Source of the DNA: Albugo candida
Lineage: Eukaryota > Oomycota > Peronosporomycetes > Albuginales
Reading direction: 5' to 3'
Assembly: GCA_040437565.1 (NCBI GenBank)
Contig: JBDOQK010000019.1
Span: 372,001-436,000, forward strand
DNA length: 64,000 nt
The notes below the pieces were generated by a model, which saw nothing but the letters and a program-made list of their open reading frames with translations, was not told the origin of the DNA and did not search any database. Below, piece after piece: positions 11,103 through 22,465 of the stretch (the first letter of the stretch is position 1; each line of letters opens with the position of its first letter). The translations under genes were made by a program, and so were the position numbers.

Positions 11103-12292
11103 TTAATCGAAAGGACCATCGTCTAACGCACCTCCGAGCAGTAAACCACCGAGTAAGCCAGCACCAGCTCCCATCGCCATTCCAGCTCCACTTCCACCGC
11201 CACCGAACCCGCTTTTTTGTTTACGAGGAGCATAGGCGTACCCTTGCGTTGGAGCTTGAACGTAACCATGAGATGGGGCTTGAGCGAATCCTTGAGGTGG
11301 AGCTTGAGTGTACCCCTGAGGTGGTACCTGAGCGTACCCTTGAGGTGGTATCTGAGCGTACCCTTGAGGTGGTACCTGAGCGTAACCATGAGGTGGAGCT
11401 CCATATGCAGGAGGTGGAGCACCATATGCGCCAGCTGGAGGTGCTGCATAGACGGATGGGGGAGCAGGATACGCTGGAGGAGCAACCTGTTGTCCACCAT
11501 AAGGTTGTGGTGGGCCGTACTCATGTGAAGGATATTGCTGAGGATAAGATGGATTTCCATATAGTGGTGGTGCGTTGTTGTACGGAGCCTGCTGAGGAAA
11601 ATGACCAGATCCTGGATAGCCTTGATGCGGCATGGAATTGGAGTGAGGTACTGTTGCGGGCGGAGCACTAGCATGCGGTACTGCTTTTGCTAATTTGATA
11701 ACGTGACGATAGCATTTTATGATACTGCAAAAGTAAAAAGAGGGCGTACCGTGAGCACCCTTATTCGGTTCATTCATCGCTTTGCAAGGTTTGGAAGCAG
11801 GCAAGTTGCCGTTGGATGTTGCACCAAGCAATTGCAACCTCAGATTGATTTTACCGGCAGAACTCGTACCATTTTTGAGTGGATACCACTGATCCACGAC
11901 GTCACCGTGCAGCAGAGTGTTGAGTGGAATGAACGTATCACCGATAAACGCGCTGTATTGATAACAACAGAAGCTCAGCGAGATTGATAGTATTGATAGT
12001 GTACAGTATACCTTGATGTAAACGTTTTATCCTTCACTTCAATACGCAGTTGTCCCTTTTCTATATCGTAAGCCTGAAATTGGAACTTCTCATTCCAATA
12101 AGGCGTTTTGTCTGCAAACTATGTTATATTGGAAATAATAAGTGAATCTGTCCACGTACGTCCGTTATCATGAACACGCGTTTTGAACGTTTGACAGCCT
12201 AGTGATAGCACACAGAACGGGTCTTGTTTTCCGAATGTTTGCACGACTTTCAAGTCCTGTGCACTCACTGCGCGCACGTGCAATTCAACCAT
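11103..12292 (-). CDS. C2-domain protein with PPQGYAQ repeats and Gly-rich tail
   Basis: Exons on the minus strand: 12292-12160, 12111-12012, 11952-11750 and 11689-11103, giving 340 residues. The last intron (11749-11690, 60 nt) has no in-frame stop, so retention would add 20 residues. The N-terminal C2 domain begins MVELHVRAVSAQDLK and has QDPFCVLSLG, the typical turn DNGHKTPYWNEKF (made only by splicing the first intron) and IGDTFIPLNTLL. C2 domains bind membranes, often through calcium. The C-terminal half is Pro/Gly/Tyr-rich with about seven 8-residue repeats (PPQGYAQV type) and ends in a Gly/Ala-rich hydrophobic tail. The layout resembles plant SRC2-type C2 proteins. Function in this organism is unknown. 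Confidence 0.8.
11226..11412 (-). repeat. 24-bp coding minisatellite (PPQGYAQ units)
   Basis: About seven tandem 24-bp units encode the variants PPHGYAQV, PPQGYAQV, PPQGYAQI, PPQGYTQA, PPQGFAQA, PSHGYVQA and PTQGYAYA. The central units are most alike and the outer ones more diverged, which suggests expansion from the middle. Unit number is a likely length polymorphism. Confidence 0.8.
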
Positions 12293-12425
12293 TGTGAACG
12301 TGAACGTGTAAGGGTAGTGCAGAAAGAGTGCGGTTCAACGAATTTTTATTATAAAAGAAAAGGGCAGTGCGAGAACATATTCCTCGTGTGCTGATTGGTG
12401 ACAAACAAGAGCACGTATTCGTGTC

Positions 12426-14727
12426 TCACGCCGGTAATTGACTTAATGCTCGATTTGCGAAATACTGTACATCTTCGTCTTTATCTTGTAGCAACGCACT
12501 TAATGACGGCCGCACTTTGTGTTCGAGCGCTTCTGCGTCCACTTTTTTGCTCACACACTCCAAAGTTTTGGCGACATTGAATCGAACATTGGGAACCGGA
12601 TCCTACACAATTGACATTTTAAACTTGACAGCCGAAAACAAATGATCGCATTACCTCAGCTAAACCGGTTATGACTGCAATGACCGAGCTCTGAATCATT
12701 TCCGAGGTTAGGAAATCCGAGAGAGCTTTAATAGCCGATAATGAAGTAAGTCGATGCAGATGATTCGTACTCGTTTGCATTTCCACAATCTTTGGAAAGA
12801 TGTGGCCAATAGCCCAGTCCATACCAAACGTTTCAGTAAGTTTTCTGAGATTCTCAGTCGCGGCATCTGATCAAACTCAATTAATGTGTGACGAAAAGAA
12901 ATAGAAAGTTCATCTTCTCACCTCGAATTGAAAACACGCTGTCTAGCAACCAGGACATGCATAATACAGATAGATTCTCTTCATAGTACTCCCGACCAAG
13001 TTGCGCTGCAATCAGCGGGATATACTGAATGATGGCCGAACGCACTCGCCATTGTCGATCTTCCGAAAGATGAACGATAGCGGGAAGCAAAGACTGCGAG
13101 AGTAATTCGATTCCAATGACCTACGATAAGTGCATTTGTGATGTGACAATATTTTTCGAAGTTTCAATTCTCACTTGATTGCCTTCTTCCAAATTGGATA
13201 TCACATTTAATCGGACCTCTGAGTTCTGATCGTTGAGTAGCTACACGCCAAAGTAAACGAGTAATTACGTTAATAGGCGTTGTTTTTCACTATATTTGCA
13301 ATAACAGCACCATGAAAAAAAGTGGCAGTATATGTTCGATAGTCAAATCGCGGCCCAGAATTGGAGAAAGCTTCATCAAGATAGAGCCGAGTGCTGAGCG
13401 AACATGATCGGATGTATCATTTGCCAGAGTCTGGAAACATGGAATAATCCTCTCGACGATCAGAGACGGTTTTAGTACAGCGCAAACAGCCACCGCCTAT
13501 ATAATACCAAAATTAATCATACTCTCTACAAGGGCGTGAATGTCGTACCTTTGACGCTGCGACCGTGCGGACTTCTGATTCCGTGTCTCTCAGAAAGCTG
13601 ACAAAGCAATCGCACAGAGTCAAGTCGATACTTTCGGAATAAACGATTTCCGAGAATTCTGCAAATCGATTGGCGACCGACCATCGAACCCGCCACGATG
13701 TATCTCGTGCGATTGCAATGACAACGGGAAAGATTTGGGACGTCAAAACATCGGATGGAACTACTTTGGCCAGAGCAACTGCGCTTTCTATCGAGTGAAT
13801 TCGAACGGAATCTTGCTTGTCTTGTGCGAGTTGAAGGAATAGCGGTAGCATTTCGCAAACGACAAAAGCCGGCTCGACCTACAAAGCGCGGGTGAGCCCA
13901 GAGCCGTAAGAATGTTGATGCCTATAATATACCACAAGAACGAAATCCTTTAATGCTGCCACAGCTGCCTTGCGGACCATCGGTGTGTCATCTTTACAAA
14001 GTTGACCAAACATGTTGCGAAGTTCTGCTTGGACCTCAGAGCTCACTTTTGGATACCCGATGACAAAGAGACTACAGACAGCGATCCGAGAAGTGAACCT
14101 ATAATAACGTGCAGAAATCGATCATAAGGGGAAATCGAAATCGAGAATCAAAATGAACCAATCGCGAGTCACGAGACGCCGGAGTACTGCAACAAAATGA
14201 GTGGAAACGTGTTCCTTTGGCATCTGGTCTACAACGCTGCAGATGGCTTTGACAGCCTAGATACAAAGCTGAGGACTTGACATGCTTACAAAGTACGTGA
14301 GTGGACGCACCATGTCACGCACACTGGCTTCATCCACCGTCGCTAACGCCTCCAGAGGAGTCAGAAGAAGATGCGCATAATCGTTCCCTCCGACGACATC
14401 AACAAATTTTCCGAGTTCTTCCGCCATTACAAGCAATACTTCATCCTCATCGTCGAGTGAGTCTGTATATAACGATGTAACAAACCGTCGATTTGTTGTT
14501 AAATATTTCACACCGTTTAAGAACGCGAGAAGTTCATCGCGAGTTCGTTCTGGACCCAGAGCTACCGCTAAAAAAGAGTGTGAATGCGATCATAATTCTG
14601 TTAGAAGCAAGCAAAGTTGTGCACCAATGACATGAATCCTGGAGATTGAGTTTAGACGAATTTGCACGTCTTCGTGCTTGAGCTCATCAACAAGGATAGC
14701 AATCGGATATAAACTGTCATCTGCCAT
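12426..14727 (-). CDS. PPP2R1A: Protein phosphatase 2A scaffold subunit A (PR65)
   Basis: HEAT-repeat scaffold that joins the PP2A catalytic C subunit to a regulatory B subunit. The start at 14727 gives [20 protein letters not shown], matching the highly conserved PR65 N terminus. The first intron is 14624-14568, joining RIHVI to [16 protein letters not shown]. Further HEAT repeats follow in order ([90 protein letters not shown]) to the end in [19 protein letters not shown]. About nine to eleven short introns of 45-65 nt split the gene; I did not fix every junction. The gene is divergent from PTPA, which encodes another PP2A factor. An upstream in-frame ATG exists near 14784 but lies in sequence unlike the family. 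Confidence 0.92.
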
Positions 14728-15020
14728 ATAGATTCTAGCAGAAGTTATAATAGGGTGGTAAGATAAATTACCGTTGCTGCTCATTTTTATGATTGAGGAG
14801 ATACTATCGAGCAATTTGAAGTAAGTGACTCCCAACTCGTGGGATTTTTGCGACTCTCACCGTAATTTACAGCAATCGCAATTAATCTAAAATGCCTACT
14901 TTGTACGCGGTACTATGACGGCTTAGCTTGGTTGACTGTATGAAACAAAAACGACTCATGCTGAAAGGAACGAACCAATCAGAACACACAACAGTGAGGC
15001 ATTATCTACCGATTTGATCA
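14728..15020. promoter_or_regulatory. Shared promoter interval between PP2A-A and PTPA
   Basis: These 293 bp separate two divergent start codons whose products act on the same phosphatase. A bidirectional promoter is inferred from spacing. I could not identify a TATA box or a clear initiator on either side. Confidence 0.5.
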
Positions 15021-16318
15021 ATGATTGATTTCGAGAAACCTAAAAGAGCGATTTTCCAAGAGAATGAGCTGCGTATATTTATCAATTCAAAACCTTATGA
15101 GATGATCCTACTTTTTGTGCGTCATTTAAGTGCAAGTGTCAAGGGTTTACAAATATCAAGCGAGTATCCGATTTCCACCGTACCGTCACAACGCGCATTA
15201 TTAAATTATACGAAAGGTTCACTTTTGCTATCGATGCAAATGAATTCTAGAACGTGCAAAAAGCTGTTACAATACTTGATAAGATCAACCGATGGATTGA
15301 TGATATTCCACCGGTGCAGCAACCAATGCGTTTCGGCAACAAAGCATTTCGTACTTTCCTAGACCGACTTAACGAGGTGCGTTTTATGCAACTTCATTTT
15401 CCATAAGTGTTCACACTGCATGCAGAACTCGATGACACTCCATAAAGAATTATTACCCGAAGAATTCCACCCCGCCATCGTCGAACTGGAAACGTACTTA
15501 AACGAAAGTTTCGGCAACGCTGTGCGTATCGATTACGGAACCGGTCACGAAACCAATTTTATAGTTTGGTTGGGTACGTTTTAAGCCACGTGACTCGCTC
15601 TTTATAACATTCTACAATTTTATTGACTAGTATGTCTACACAAACTCGGTTTCTTACGTCAAGAAGATTTTCCGGCGATTGTGCTTCGAGTCTTCACTAC
15701 ATATCTTGCTATCATGAGGCGTTTGCAAACAATCTATATGCTGGAACCCGCTGGATCCCACGGTGTTTGGGGCTTGGACGATTACCATTGTCTTCCTTTT
15801 TACTTTGGGGCTTCACAACTTATCGGTACTCTGTCACCTGCTTCAAGTTGACAAAATGTAACTTCAAATGAACAGGTCAAAATGATATATTGCCAAGCTC
15901 TGTTCATGATGATGCTATATTGGATTCGAAACGAGATGAGTACTTGTACTTGGATGCTATCAAGTTTATCAAGAAGGTTAAAAGCAGTTCCGCATTTGCT
16001 GAAACTTCGCCGATGCTGAACGATATCAGTGGGGTTGCTTCATGGGAGAAAATCAACACAGGAATGCTCAAGCTTTATGAGGGAGAAGTACTGAAGAAAT
16101 TACCGGTAATTCAGCATTTGCTATTTGGTAGCATGTTGCCTTGCACATGGACATTTACACAGAAGCAATGCAATGAAGAAAGGTCGTTTGCTGGTAGGAG
16201 TCGAGACTTTTGTGCCTCTACAAATATCCAAAATCCTATCAAAGCTACAGCTAGCAATACTCAGGACCCTAGCATAAAACCTGGTTCATTGCAAACAAAG
16301 AATTCACCTTGTGTTTAG
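15021..16318 (+). CDS. PTPA: PTPA, PP2A phosphatase activator (peptidyl-prolyl isomerase type)
   Basis: PTPA activates the PP2A catalytic subunit and helps load its metal ions, using ATP. Exons: 15021-15179, 15251-15376, 15426-15573, 15631-15825 and 15876-16318; all junctions are GT-AG and keep the frame. Family motifs in order are FEKPKRAIF at the start, [19 protein letters not shown], the nucleotide/PP2A-binding [36 protein letters not shown] and the C-terminal [17 protein letters not shown] Ser/Thr-rich tail of about 55 residues follows the conserved end. It lies head to head with the PP2A scaffold gene. The first exon/intron junction (15179/15180) is the least certain. Confidence 0.92.
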
Positions 16319-17520
16319 GCAACCAAAACGCCTGTCTAGGAATCATATTTGTAGAATGGGTCTATTTGAAAACATGCTAGTGCGTCAGTCATTCCTCTAT
16401 GGAATTGCATCAGTTTCACCTGATTAAAATTTCATTTGATTAATGACCAATGCTTGTTTACTTGTTTTGTACGTGCGGTTCGAAATCGTAATTGAATTGA
16501 GATGTACTGTTATATGCAGCTGAGGAGTTGCTTGTTCTAGGATCATACCGTAGCGAAGATCATAATTGAAAAATCCGACCCTAGTTCATCATTTTTGATC
16601 TATGGTACGCCTTACCCTGATAAAGATTCCGTATTCTTTATGGTATGATTGAGTATTAAAGGTACCATTTCATAAATGAGACACACGCAAGTGTGCTTTT
16701 TACCGAACGTGAACCGACTTTTTACAGATGGACAACTCGTGTATGAACTATAGACTTCATGCAAATTATAGCGCACTTTTGTATCGTAATTGCACGTTTC
16801 ATTCCGAATAAGAAACCTGTATGTCTAATGATATGATAAGTTTGGGTAGAAGAAAGTTATCGGACCCTCACTTGCGTGCCGATCGACAGTAAGATCTTTA
16901 TAATTGCACACGTTTTCCACTTGGTTTTGAAATATCTTGAGTCGCCCGTTCTTTTCGCTTTATGATGCTTTTACGGAACTTTATTTGTTACTATAGTGTA
17001 TAGTGTAAACATCCAGAACAGCGTCTTGAAATCTTTTCATGACCATGATAACCTATCCAACAGTACAACAGTAGGATACATTTAGTTAGAGTATAAATTC
17101 CGATTAGTACTCTAAGCGTCTTTCGCTTTTAACTCGAAGATCTGCGACATACTTTTGAGGTCCAACATTTGGCACTATCATCCTTACATACATACTTCTA
17201 GTCTAAATATCCAGTTCACAAACAAACACGGTGGCTTACTTTCAGATGCGCGCTAGTAAGAATGTAGAGCAGGTAACATGCTGCTCTTGCATTTTGCCTT
17301 AAATCTTATGCTAAATCCTTTTTTGTCCTAGAATTCGGAAAGGTGGCATTCACATTCGTCCAAATTTGCATTAGCAAACATACTCAACAGAAGTGTGCCG
17401 AGTTCAGGACCATGCTCTGGCCTGTTTCCCTGCAGTCGAATCTCAAAAGAATCAATCATACGTTACTCTAACAACCTTGCGTCCATATCACATTCACCTG
17501 AGAGGTCCATCGCACAAGGT
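16319..17520. other. Intergenic, 1.2 kb, nothing recognised
   Basis: AT-rich sequence with only short frames. It is long for this compact window and contains the 3' region of PTPA and the upstream region of the MYB gene. I see no RNA gene, repeat or conserved coding segment. Confidence 0.5.
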
Positions 17521-18042
17521 ATGGCCACTCTGACGAAACACCGACTATCGACCAGAAAATTATACTCCGAGATGGACTCATCTTCATCCAGTGCGTCCTC
17601 AAGCATTCCTTCGGTGGATGACGATCATAATATACAGAATGATGATGGATGCCCTGGTATACGCGGTGGTCGATGGGATGCCGATGAACATGACCGGTTC
17701 TTACAAGGTTTCCGGTTGTACGGTCATAAATGGAAACGTGTGCAGCAGATCGTACAAACTCGGTCTGTCACTCAAGTGCGAACGCACGCTCAAAAGTATT
17801 TATTACGGTTGTCAAAAATGAAAAATGATCGTCGTCGACCGTGTGCAAGTTTAGTTACAAATGGTTCGAGTTATGATGGAAACGGGAGTGATGACATGCG
17901 TGGAATTTCATTTGGAGACAGCATGGAGCCAGTCGACACGAGAGAGGAACCGTCGGTTCTTAAATGTAAGAGTGTAACCAGGTGGAGTGACATTGCAGAA
18001 GCAGCCAATACATTATGCTATCTAATGCGGCAGGAGCAGTAG
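17521..18042 (+). CDS. Single-repeat MYB-like protein (THAQKY type)
   Basis: A 173-residue protein from the first in-frame ATG at 17521; a longer frame upstream has no ATG. After a Ser-rich stretch comes one MYB/SANT repeat, with GGRWDADEHDRFLQGFRLYG, HKWKRVQQIV, and the signature TRSVTQVRTHAQKYLLRL, a variant of SHAQKYF. Such proteins are DNA-binding transcription factors in plants, amoebae and oomycetes. The C-terminal 80 residues are acidic and Ser/Gly-rich. Target genes cannot be inferred. Confidence 0.88.
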   Translation: MATLTKHRLSTRKLYSEMDSSSSSASSSIPSVDDDHNIQNDDGCPGIRGGRWDADEHDRFLQGFRLYGHKWKRVQQIVQTRSVTQVRTHAQKYLLRLSKMKNDRRRPCASLVTNGSSYDGNGSDDMRGISFGDSMEPVDTREEPSVLKCKSVTRWSDIAEAANTLCYLMRQEQ

Positions 18043-18404
18043 TGTTTGTATGGATATGGCTTCATTCACCACCGTGCCAAGAATTTGGAACATTAATCAC
18101 GGTATACACCTGACTTGACGTCGTTTTTGCGGTGAGAACATAGCAAGTGAGTGCAAAGACAGAGCTCACCCCTCTTTCACTATCGCATTGCTTATATTGT
18201 ATATATATATATTTGAACTTTCATGTAAAATGCTTCCTCACAGATCATCTCTACGTTAGTCAGTTGCTCGTATAGTTGACGTATACGTCCGGCTGATTGA
18301 CACTCTTTACTCCTCATCGACGGGCAGCACCGTATCTCGCAATAGTCGTGCTGTGCCAATCATTTCACAATCATTCCTTATCGATCCTTTACGCATTCAT
18401 TCGA
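18043..18404. other. Intergenic with short TA repeat
   Basis: These 362 bp hold a TATATATATATATA tract near 18200-18213 and pyrimidine-rich TCATTCC-like sequence close to the helicase start, which resembles oomycete transcription initiators. No gene is seen. Confidence 0.4.
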
Positions 18405-20486
18405 ATGGAATTCTGTCAACTTCAACCTCCGCTTTGTCAAGCACTTTTAGACGTTGTGCAGGCGCTTGGATTCACACACACAACACCCGTTCAATCCTCC
18501 ACAATTCCTCACTTTTTAACCGGCAAAGATGTCTGTGTGAACGCATGCACAGGAAGCGGGAAAACTTTAGCATTCATACTTCCCTTAGCTCAAACTCTGT
18601 ATACTAAAATCCTAAACAGCAAAAGTATTCACATACCTTCCGAAAATTGCAATAGTAACCCAAAAGTAGTCGCCATGATTTTATCGCCTACCAGAGAGCT
18701 CGCCAAGCAGATTCATTCATTGAGCGAGCAATTCTTTGCACGTGTATTACCGCAAGTGTTTACTGGTCTCTTTGTTGGTGGAAATTCGACGGAAATGGAT
18801 GTCCAAAAAATTATCAATGAGACAGCGGGAAAATGTCTCGTTATGGTGGGCACCCCGGGACGGGTCCTCGATATCTGGAAGCGGTTTCAAAAGAGAAACA
18901 CACCTCTGAATGTCGAAGACTTTGAGATGCTGATCCTTGATGAGGCCGATACGCTGCTGGATTTAGGATTCAAGCAGGAAATTGACCAAATTCTTCAATA
19001 TGTACCGAAACAGAGAAGAACAGGGCTATTCTCGGCCACGCAAACACAAGAAGTGAGAGATTTGGCTCGAGCTGGGCTCCGTAATCCTATTGTGATCACC
19101 GTGCAAGTGGAATCTGGAAGCCATCAGGTCATCCCAACAACGCTGAATAACTACTACGTGGTTGTGGAACACGATCAGAGATTTTCAGTGCTGGTCAAGT
19201 TTTTGTCGGATGCTTTTGGGATGCGAAACTCGATGAGCAATGGAAAAACCGTACTGAATGAATTCAAGTGTATTGTCTTCCTTTCAACATGTGCAGCGGT
19301 CGACTTTTTTGGAACCATTTTAAAGCATCTGCCCAATTTTCGAGACGTGCTGAACGGTACAACTGGCGATATTGTATTGTTACATGGGAAAATGGTGCAG
19401 AAGAAACGTGTCAGCAACTACAAGCGATTCCAAGAGACCAAATCAGGTGTTTTGATATGTACCGATGTCGTGGCAAGAGGTATTGATCTACCAGACGTGG
19501 AGTGGATTCTGCAGTACGATCCGCCTCAAGATCCCAATTTCTTTGTCCATCGGATTGGTCGTACAGCACGTGCTGGACGTACTGGGAACGCATTATCGTT
19601 TATCTCACAAAAAGAAGACGTGTACATCAATTATTTGCGTATTCGCAAAGTACCGTGTGAAGATTTACCTGAATCTTTTGGGCTCAGGTCACTGGAAGTA
19701 GTGGAAGATATCCTTCCCACTGTCAAGACGCTAATCACTCAAGACCGTGATTTTCTGGAGAAAGGAACCAGAGCTTTCATCGCATTTGTTCGCTCGTACA
19801 AAGAACATCAATGCCAATTTATCTTTCGCTTCCAGGATCTGGATTTAGGTCGTGTTGCCCGTGGCTTTGCTTTGCTTCAATTACCAAAAATCAAGGAGTT
19901 CCGAAAGTACAAAATCTCACTGGAACCTGTAAAGGATATCGACATATCACAAATCAAATTTAAAGACAAAGCGCGAGAGAAAGAGCGTCAGAAAAAACTT
20001 GTAGAGTATGCTAAACTCCGAGCAGAACGGAAACCTCACGAAGAGCTACCAGTCTTTCAGAAAGAAAAGGGCAAGATGACGAAGAATCCAAGACGAAGAG
20101 AGAAGAAGAAGGGCTTGCATCAACAAATTGTGGACGAATGGGACGAATTAGCAGAGGAAGAACGGATGTACAAGAAACTGAAACGAGGCAAGATCACTGA
20201 AGACGATTACGAGCAAGTCTTACTCTGTAAGAAGGCAACAAATGATCAAGTGAATGAAGATTTGGAAACGGAAACGATAGAAGGTGCGTTGATGGAATCA
20301 AAGGGAAAGAAACGCACACAGGAACTTCCCGAGCAAGTGAAAAAACGATTCGAAGCTCGACAACAACTTAAGAAGAAAACGTCAGCTCAACATCTCGAAG
20401 CACAAAAGCGGGAACTACGCATTCGACAGCGTAAAAGAATGAGGCTACAGATGAAACAGAATCAAAAGGCACAACGAAGACGTTGA
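18405..20486 (+). CDS. SPB4: DEAD-box RNA helicase, Spb4/DDX55 type
   Basis: An intronless gene of 693 residues starting at MEFCQLQPPLCQALLDV (ATG at 18405). Motifs in order: Q motif (GFTHTTPVQSSTIP), I (ACTGSGKT), Ia (SPTRELA), Ib (GTPGRVLD), II (LDEADTLLDLGF), III (FSATQT), then LHGKMVQKKR, ICTDVVARGIDLPDVEWILQ and HRIGRTARAGRTGNALSF. The following part (KGTRAFIAFVRSYKEHQCQF, ARGFALLQLPK) fits the DUF4217 region of the Spb4/DDX55 group, which act in the nucleolus on late 27S pre-rRNA in 60S assembly. The tail is strongly Lys/Arg/Glu-rich. Its stop is 12 bp from the convergent minus-strand gene. Confidence 0.88.
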   Translation: MEFCQLQPPLCQALLDVVQALGFTHTTPVQSSTIPHFLTGKDVCVNACTGSGKTLAFILPLAQTLYTKILNSKSIHIPSENCNSNPKVVAMILSPTRELAKQIHSLSEQFFARVLPQVFTGLFVGGNSTEMDVQKIINETAGKCLVMVGTPGRVLDIWKRFQKRNTPLNVEDFEMLILDEADTLLDLGFKQEIDQILQYVPKQRRTGLFSATQTQEVRDLARAGLRNPIVITVQVESGSHQVIPTTLNNYYVVVEHDQRFSVLVKFLSDAFGMRNSMSNGKTVLNEFKCIVFLSTCAAVDFFGTILKHLPNFRDVLNGTTGDIVLLHGKMVQKKRVSNYKRFQETKSGVLICTDVVARGIDLPDVEWILQYDPPQDPNFFVHRIGRTARAGRTGNALSFISQKEDVYINYLRIRKVPCEDLPESFGLRSLEVVEDILPTVKTLITQDRDFLEKGTRAFIAFVRSYKEHQCQFIFRFQDLDLGRVARGFALLQLPKIKEFRKYKISLEPVKDIDISQIKFKDKAREKERQKKLVEYAKLRAERKPHEELPVFQKEKGKMTKNPRRREKKKGLHQQIVDEWDELAEEERMYKKLKRGKITEDDYEQVLLCKKATNDQVNEDLETETIEGALMESKGKKRTQELPEQVKKRFEARQQLKKKTSAQHLEAQKRELRIRQRKRMRLQMKQNQKAQRRR

Positions 20487-20498
20487 GATCTGTCCCGC

Positions 20499-22370
20499 TC
20501 AGTTCTTAATTCGATCATAATTCTGGAAGCTTGCTGGATGATCGCTACATCTCTTTAACGTGCGACGCAAGACATTCATTATGGAAAAATCGACTTTATA
20601 GCGTGTGAACAGCTCGATACTCGTCTCCATCACCTTCCTTGCTCGCCGAATATCGACATAATCAGCCAACTTTTCCAGAAGTGCTGCAGCGTGACGGTGA
20701 AGTAATGCGTCAAATACAAATCTCTCCATACTCGCAACTGCGATGTCGACGGCCTCGTTTTGAACACTTGTGGTACTCAAGAGCACATTATTCAGTCTCA
20801 CAGGAGCTTGCAAACTCTGAGCAAGAATCTCGAATCCAATTCTCTGTATTGCGGCTATCGCCTCATTCCTCTCCATCACATGAAGCACACCAACGATATT
20901 GGACGATTCAAAGGCATTTTTGACAGTATCAAAGTATGTGGTGACCGTTGTGTACGATCGTGTACGAATCGGCGTACTCTCTGGAGACCACATACTCCAT
21001 CCGCCAGCATTTGCTGCTCGGAAACGAACTACCACACTCGTGTCATTGGCAAGTCCGTGGAATGTCAATTGAGTCGATAAGATTTGGTTCTTGCGCCCCA
21101 CTTGCTCATAAGTGGATCGCTGCAGTCCACCAGCTTGCTTCCAATCATGTTGTAGCCCCTGAAATGCACGACCCGTACGCCGATATTGCAACTGATACGC
21201 GAGAATGGCTGGTGGTTTTGTTCGATTCGACGATACTTTAGATGGAGTGTGGTCCCATGAAACTGTGATACTTCGAGCTGTGACTTGGATCGGGATGACT
21301 GCGTTTGCTATCGTCGATGGAGGATCTACATCGATGCTCACGTGTCACTTATCTCGTCGAGTCATTACAAACCTCACCTGGAAGCATTCCAATGACAAAT
21401 CGTTGCTTCCTGTCTCCGTGGATGCGGATGCACTCACACGCTCTCTTAACTGCGGAAGAAACAATCGCTTCTCTTTGTTGGACAGATTGTGCCAACATGT
21501 CCATCAAATATGCGCAGAAATGATCGCTTGTGATGGAAGAGATGTTCTCGAAACCAACGACATCGACAATCGCCCCTTTGAATGCGTCAAAGATACGCTC
21601 AAGAAAAATATTGACACCACATTCATCGTCCATCATTCGGCAGTACTCCACGATGAGCACATTTCTGTCATTCGATACGGCTTGCATTTGGCGGTACAAA
21701 GCGCTGGCAAAGTCTTTTTCCATCGTTTTGTGCGGAAAGTATCGCACTTGTACGTCAATTTCGACGGCGACACACATTTGCAATGCCAGCAATTTGTTCG
21801 AACAAGGAATCGCTATTCAAGAAGTCAGACAGTCAGCTTTCACGAAATGACACACAACCTTGGAGATACGTTGCCAATTCCGTCGTGTGAATTGCTGTAT
21901 GACGAAGCTCATCGACACTATCGATGCGACTCTGACGGAAAAGGATATACTCGCCGTGGTAGCGTCCACCAAGCACACGAGCAGTTTGTGCCTGGAAACA
22001 ACGTCAAATGCGATTTGGAGAATGAAAGTATCTTACAACAAAGCAGCAGAAAAAAGTTAAAGGCTGCTCGCGTTGTCTCGTCAGATTTTTGTCGATTTGA
22101 AGCGGAAGCTCATTCATCGCATTTCGAAATTCAATGATCGATGGATTTAATAGCAAGCGCGATCCTCGACGCATAAATTTGGCGTACGTTGTGTCGATCA
22201 AAATATCAAACAGTTTACTGGCAGTGGTATCGTAAGACTTTGGAAACGATGACGCATGCTGACTCAATGACGACACCACGATCAATGCGAAACACGGAAT
22301 CCGCTCGATTCCGATTGTGGGCTTACCTTCAGACAAAGTAAGTTTCGAGTCATTTTGCATCGCTCCCGAG
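20499..22370 (-). CDS. Fibronectin type III and ARM-like repeat protein, multi-exon
   Basis: The minus-strand exon 21341-20499 encodes a clear FN3 domain (ITVSWDHTPS, ILAYQLQYRR, LTFHGLANDTSVVVRFRAAN, GWSMWS) followed by ARM-like helical repeats (SSNIVGVLHVMERNEAIAAI; SVQNEAVDIAVASMERFVF). Upstream exons around 21792-21349 (KDFASALYRQMQAVSNDRN) and 22300-22060 (KLFDILIDTTYAKFMRRGSR) are protein-like but belong to no family I know. A start at about 22370 (MQNDSKLTLSEG) is a guess. The region could instead be the C-terminal half of the CFAP161 gene just upstream on the same strand. FN3 plus ARM-type layouts occur in ciliary proteins, so a flagellar role is possible but only inferred. Confidence 0.55.
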
Positions 22371-22465
22371 AGAAATGATACGACAGAAATAGAACAACGG
22401 AAGCAATGGCAATGGGATGTGAGTATTCTCATTCAAATTGTTATCACAGCTACAAGTCGAGCCGT

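Noticed and set aside
11217-11671. Plus-strand coding frames opposite the C2 gene repeats
   Set aside because: They are antisense shadows of the 24-bp minisatellite. The minus strand has a proper C2 domain and spliced structure.
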